Shown: positions 61,601 through 64,000 of the stretch, piece after piece
Layout: every line of letters begins with the position of its first letter
How positions within the stretch are numbered: the first letter of the stretch is position 1
NCBI GenBank assembly: GCA_902806595.1
Contig: CADCXC010000005.1
Span: 3,100,001-3,164,000, forward strand
DNA length: 64,000 nucleotides
Source of the DNA: Pyrenopolyporus hunteri
Taxonomy: Eukaryota; Ascomycota; Sordariomycetes; Xylariales; Hypoxylaceae
Reading direction: 5' to 3'
Notes under the pieces: generated by a model
Seen by the model: the letters and a program-made list of their open reading frames with translations, nothing else
What the model was told of the DNA's origin: nothing
The model's database searches: none
Position numbers and translations under genes: made by a program

Positions 61601-64000
61601 ATAACGTTTTAAATTTAAATATTATTATTAATTTAATCGAAAATTTAATTAATTTTATTAAAATTTATTAATAATAATATTTCGTTTAAACGTTAATAAA
61701 ATAATCGAATAAACGATTTAAAATTAAAATTAATTATATTACGAAATAAATAAATTATAAAATATATAATTATTAAAAAATAATTTTATTATTAAAATAA
61801 TTTAATATTCGTTTATAATTAAAATTATTTAAAATATATAAAAATATTAAATATAATTAATTTAATTTATTATTAATTAAAAATATTACTTTTATTAAAT
61901 AATATTATAAAATTTTATTATTATATTAAATTTTATTAACGATAATTATTTAAAATATTTATTAATTTAATTTATTATATTATTTTCGATATATTAATTA
62001 TTTTACTTTTATTTAATATATAAAATAAAAATAAAATTTAATTAATCGTCGATTAATTATTAATTAATTAATAAAAATAAATTAATAATTTTATTAAATT
62101 ATATTATTTAATTTATAAATATTTATATAAATTATAATTAAAAATTAAAATACGATATATTATTACGAAATGTAATTAATATAAAATTACGTCGTAATTT
62201 ATTTAAATTTTATTTAAAAATAAAAAATTATTAATTATTTTTATTATAATAAATTAATTAAATTTTAAATATTATATAATTAAATAAATTATTTAAAATA
62301 ATTAAATATTTTTTATTATAATATTTTTATTTTATATAATATATATACGATATAAATTTATATAATTATATTTTTAAATAAAATTTTTATTATTATTTTA
62401 TTTAATAAAATTTTATTTTTATTAATAATTTCGTCGTTTTTTATAAAAACGATATTAAATACGTTATTTTTAACGTATATAAAATTATTAATTTATTTTT
62501 AAAATTTATTGAATATTAATTTATTTAAAAATCGTATTATATATTTATATTATTTTATATTTTTTATAATTACGTATTTTTAATCGATAAAAAAAATTAT
62601 AAAATTTATTAATAATAAATATAAAATTTAAAATAAAATATAAAATTAATATTAAAATTAATATTATTATATATTATTAATATAATCGTTTTAAATTTTT
62701 ATTTTTAAATATATAAATTTATAAATAAATAACGTAAAAATTTTATCGTTATAATAATAATAATAAATATATATACCGTTTATTAAATTTATATTTTAAT
62801 TTATAAATACGAAAATAATATATATATTTTTATAAATTAAATTTATTTACGTATTAATTATATCGTTATTTATTAATACGTAAAAATTATAAATTTAAAT
62901 ATAAAAAATAAAATATTTTTTAATAATATATTAATATTATATTATAAATAAATATAAATTTTAATTAACGATTATATCGTTAATTTATTATTAAAATAAT
63001 TTAATATAATTAATATATTAATATTTTTCCATTAATATACGTTTAAAACGTAATAAAATTAATAAAAATATATTATTATAAATAAAAATAAATAAATTAA
63101 TTATATAAAATAAACGATTTAAACGATTTTTATATAATTATAAAATTATAAAATTATATTAATTTATATAAATATCGTTATAATTAATTTATTTAATATA
63201 TATAAATAAACTTTTAATTTTTTAAAAAAAATTAAAATAAATATTATACGATATATTAATTTATTAAAATTATAATTATTAAAATTTTAATAAAAATAAT
63301 ATAAATACATTAAATAAATTTTATATTATTTTATAAAACGAAAAAAAAAAAAACGTTAAAATTTAAATTTAAATATAAATTTACTTTTATTAATATACGT
63401 AAAAATAAAATTTTATATATTTAAAATAAATATAATTTATATATAAAAACGGTAAAATATTATTATATTTATTAAATTATTTAAATTTATTTATAATTTA
63501 ATAATAAAATTTATTAAAATTATAATATTATATTTATTTATTTAATTTAATTAATAAAATAAATAAAATTATTATTAATACGTTATAATATTTTATTATA
63601 TAAAATAAAAATAAAAATAAAATTACGATTTACGAAATTATTAAATTTTAATATATATTTTATTTATATATATATTATAACGATATTATAATATTAATAT
63701 AAACATTTATTTATAATTTTAATAATTATAAAACCTTTTTAAATTTTATCGATTTTTTATTTTATTAAAATTTATATTTAAAACTTTTAAAATTTAATTT
63801 AATTGAAATTTATTTAAAATATATATTAATTATAATTTAATTATATAAATATTTATTATAAAATAATCTTCGAATATTATTTATTAATTTACTTTATAAT
63901 ATTTTAATAATAATATTATAATAAATTTAAATAATTCGAATATAATTTTAAAATTATAATATAATTATTAATAAATTATATAAAAATTATAATTTTTAAA

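Larger units (their letters stand above)
40640..64000. repeat. Large RIP-type AT-rich block, continuing past the right edge
   Basis: More than 23 kb of almost exclusively A and T with no credible gene; stop codons are everywhere in all frames. TpA is overwhelmingly common, CpA/TpG nearly absent, and most remaining C and G sit in CpG (TCGA, ACGT). That is the composition left by repeat-induced point mutation of transposon-rich DNA. Degraded mobile elements are recognisable inside (separate entries). Blocks of this length in Pezizomycotina are usually heterochromatic; centromeric, pericentromeric or subtelomeric location cannot be decided from here. Apart from the listed elements I see only simple AT repeats. 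Confidence 0.9.

Noticed and set aside
40640..64000. Mitochondrial DNA insertion as the source of the AT-rich block
   Set aside because: No mitochondrial gene, rRNA or tRNA signature, and the CpG-biased residual C/G plus transposon structures fit RIP of nuclear repeats better.

Overview
This window looks like nuclear DNA of a filamentous ascomycete (Pezizomycotina, most likely a Sordariomycete; the exact taxon is inference). Genes carry short introns with GTANGT-type donors and CTAAC/CTAAT-like branch points. Several proteins are typically fungal: Pan1, sphingolipid C9-methyltransferase, Vid21/Eaf1 and a DUF7719-type membrane protein. The right third is a huge TpA-saturated block of the kind left by repeat-induced point mutation (RIP).

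Layout. The first 40.3 kb is gene-bearing euchromatin at about one gene per 2.5 kb. From left to right it holds: the N-terminal part of vid21/eaf1 (-, runs off the left edge); spp2 splicing factor (+); sphingolipid C9-methyltransferase (+); PAN1 endocytic scaffold (+); a small AT-rich island; an NmrA/isoflavone-reductase-like protein (+); a tiny secreted protein (+); an MFS sugar transporter (-); a chitin-deacetylase pseudogene (-); a GH18 chitinase (+); an unknown small protein (-); a convergent pair made of an unknown membrane/coiled-coil protein (+) and a DUF7719-type membrane protein (-); GPI12/PIG-L (+); a mitochondrial ATP13/Aep2-like factor (-); LSm3 (+, four small exons); a short interstitial telomeric repeat; a Dal5-type MFS transporter (-); and mitochondrial ribosomal protein uL15m (+).

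From about 40.64 kb to the right edge (23.4 kb) the DNA is almost pure A+T. I see no credible gene there. Residual C and G lie mostly in CpG. Inside the block I can make out a RIP-degraded LTR retrotransposon (two ~212-bp LTRs, 44.64-51.57 kb). Nested in it is a 771-bp inverted-repeat element with a perfect 8-bp target duplication that is hardly mutated. There is also a ~1.04-kb long-inverted-repeat element at 51.58-52.62 kb, a further copy of its arm at 55.4 kb, and an 87-bp-period tandem array at 54.5-55.3 kb.

The genes are mostly unrelated housekeeping and accessory functions and do not form an obvious biosynthetic cluster. Three themes recur. RNA-processing and chromatin genes (vid21, spp2, LSm3) sit among metabolic genes. 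Nearly every intergenic region carries palindromic CCTAGGTACCTA-type words that are absent from coding exons and from the AT block. Two intronless genes (NmrA-like, GH18) and exon 2 of GPI12 are strikingly GC-rich. Multi-exon models were assembled by hand by matching reading frames across GT..AG introns and to remembered family consensus; no database search was run.
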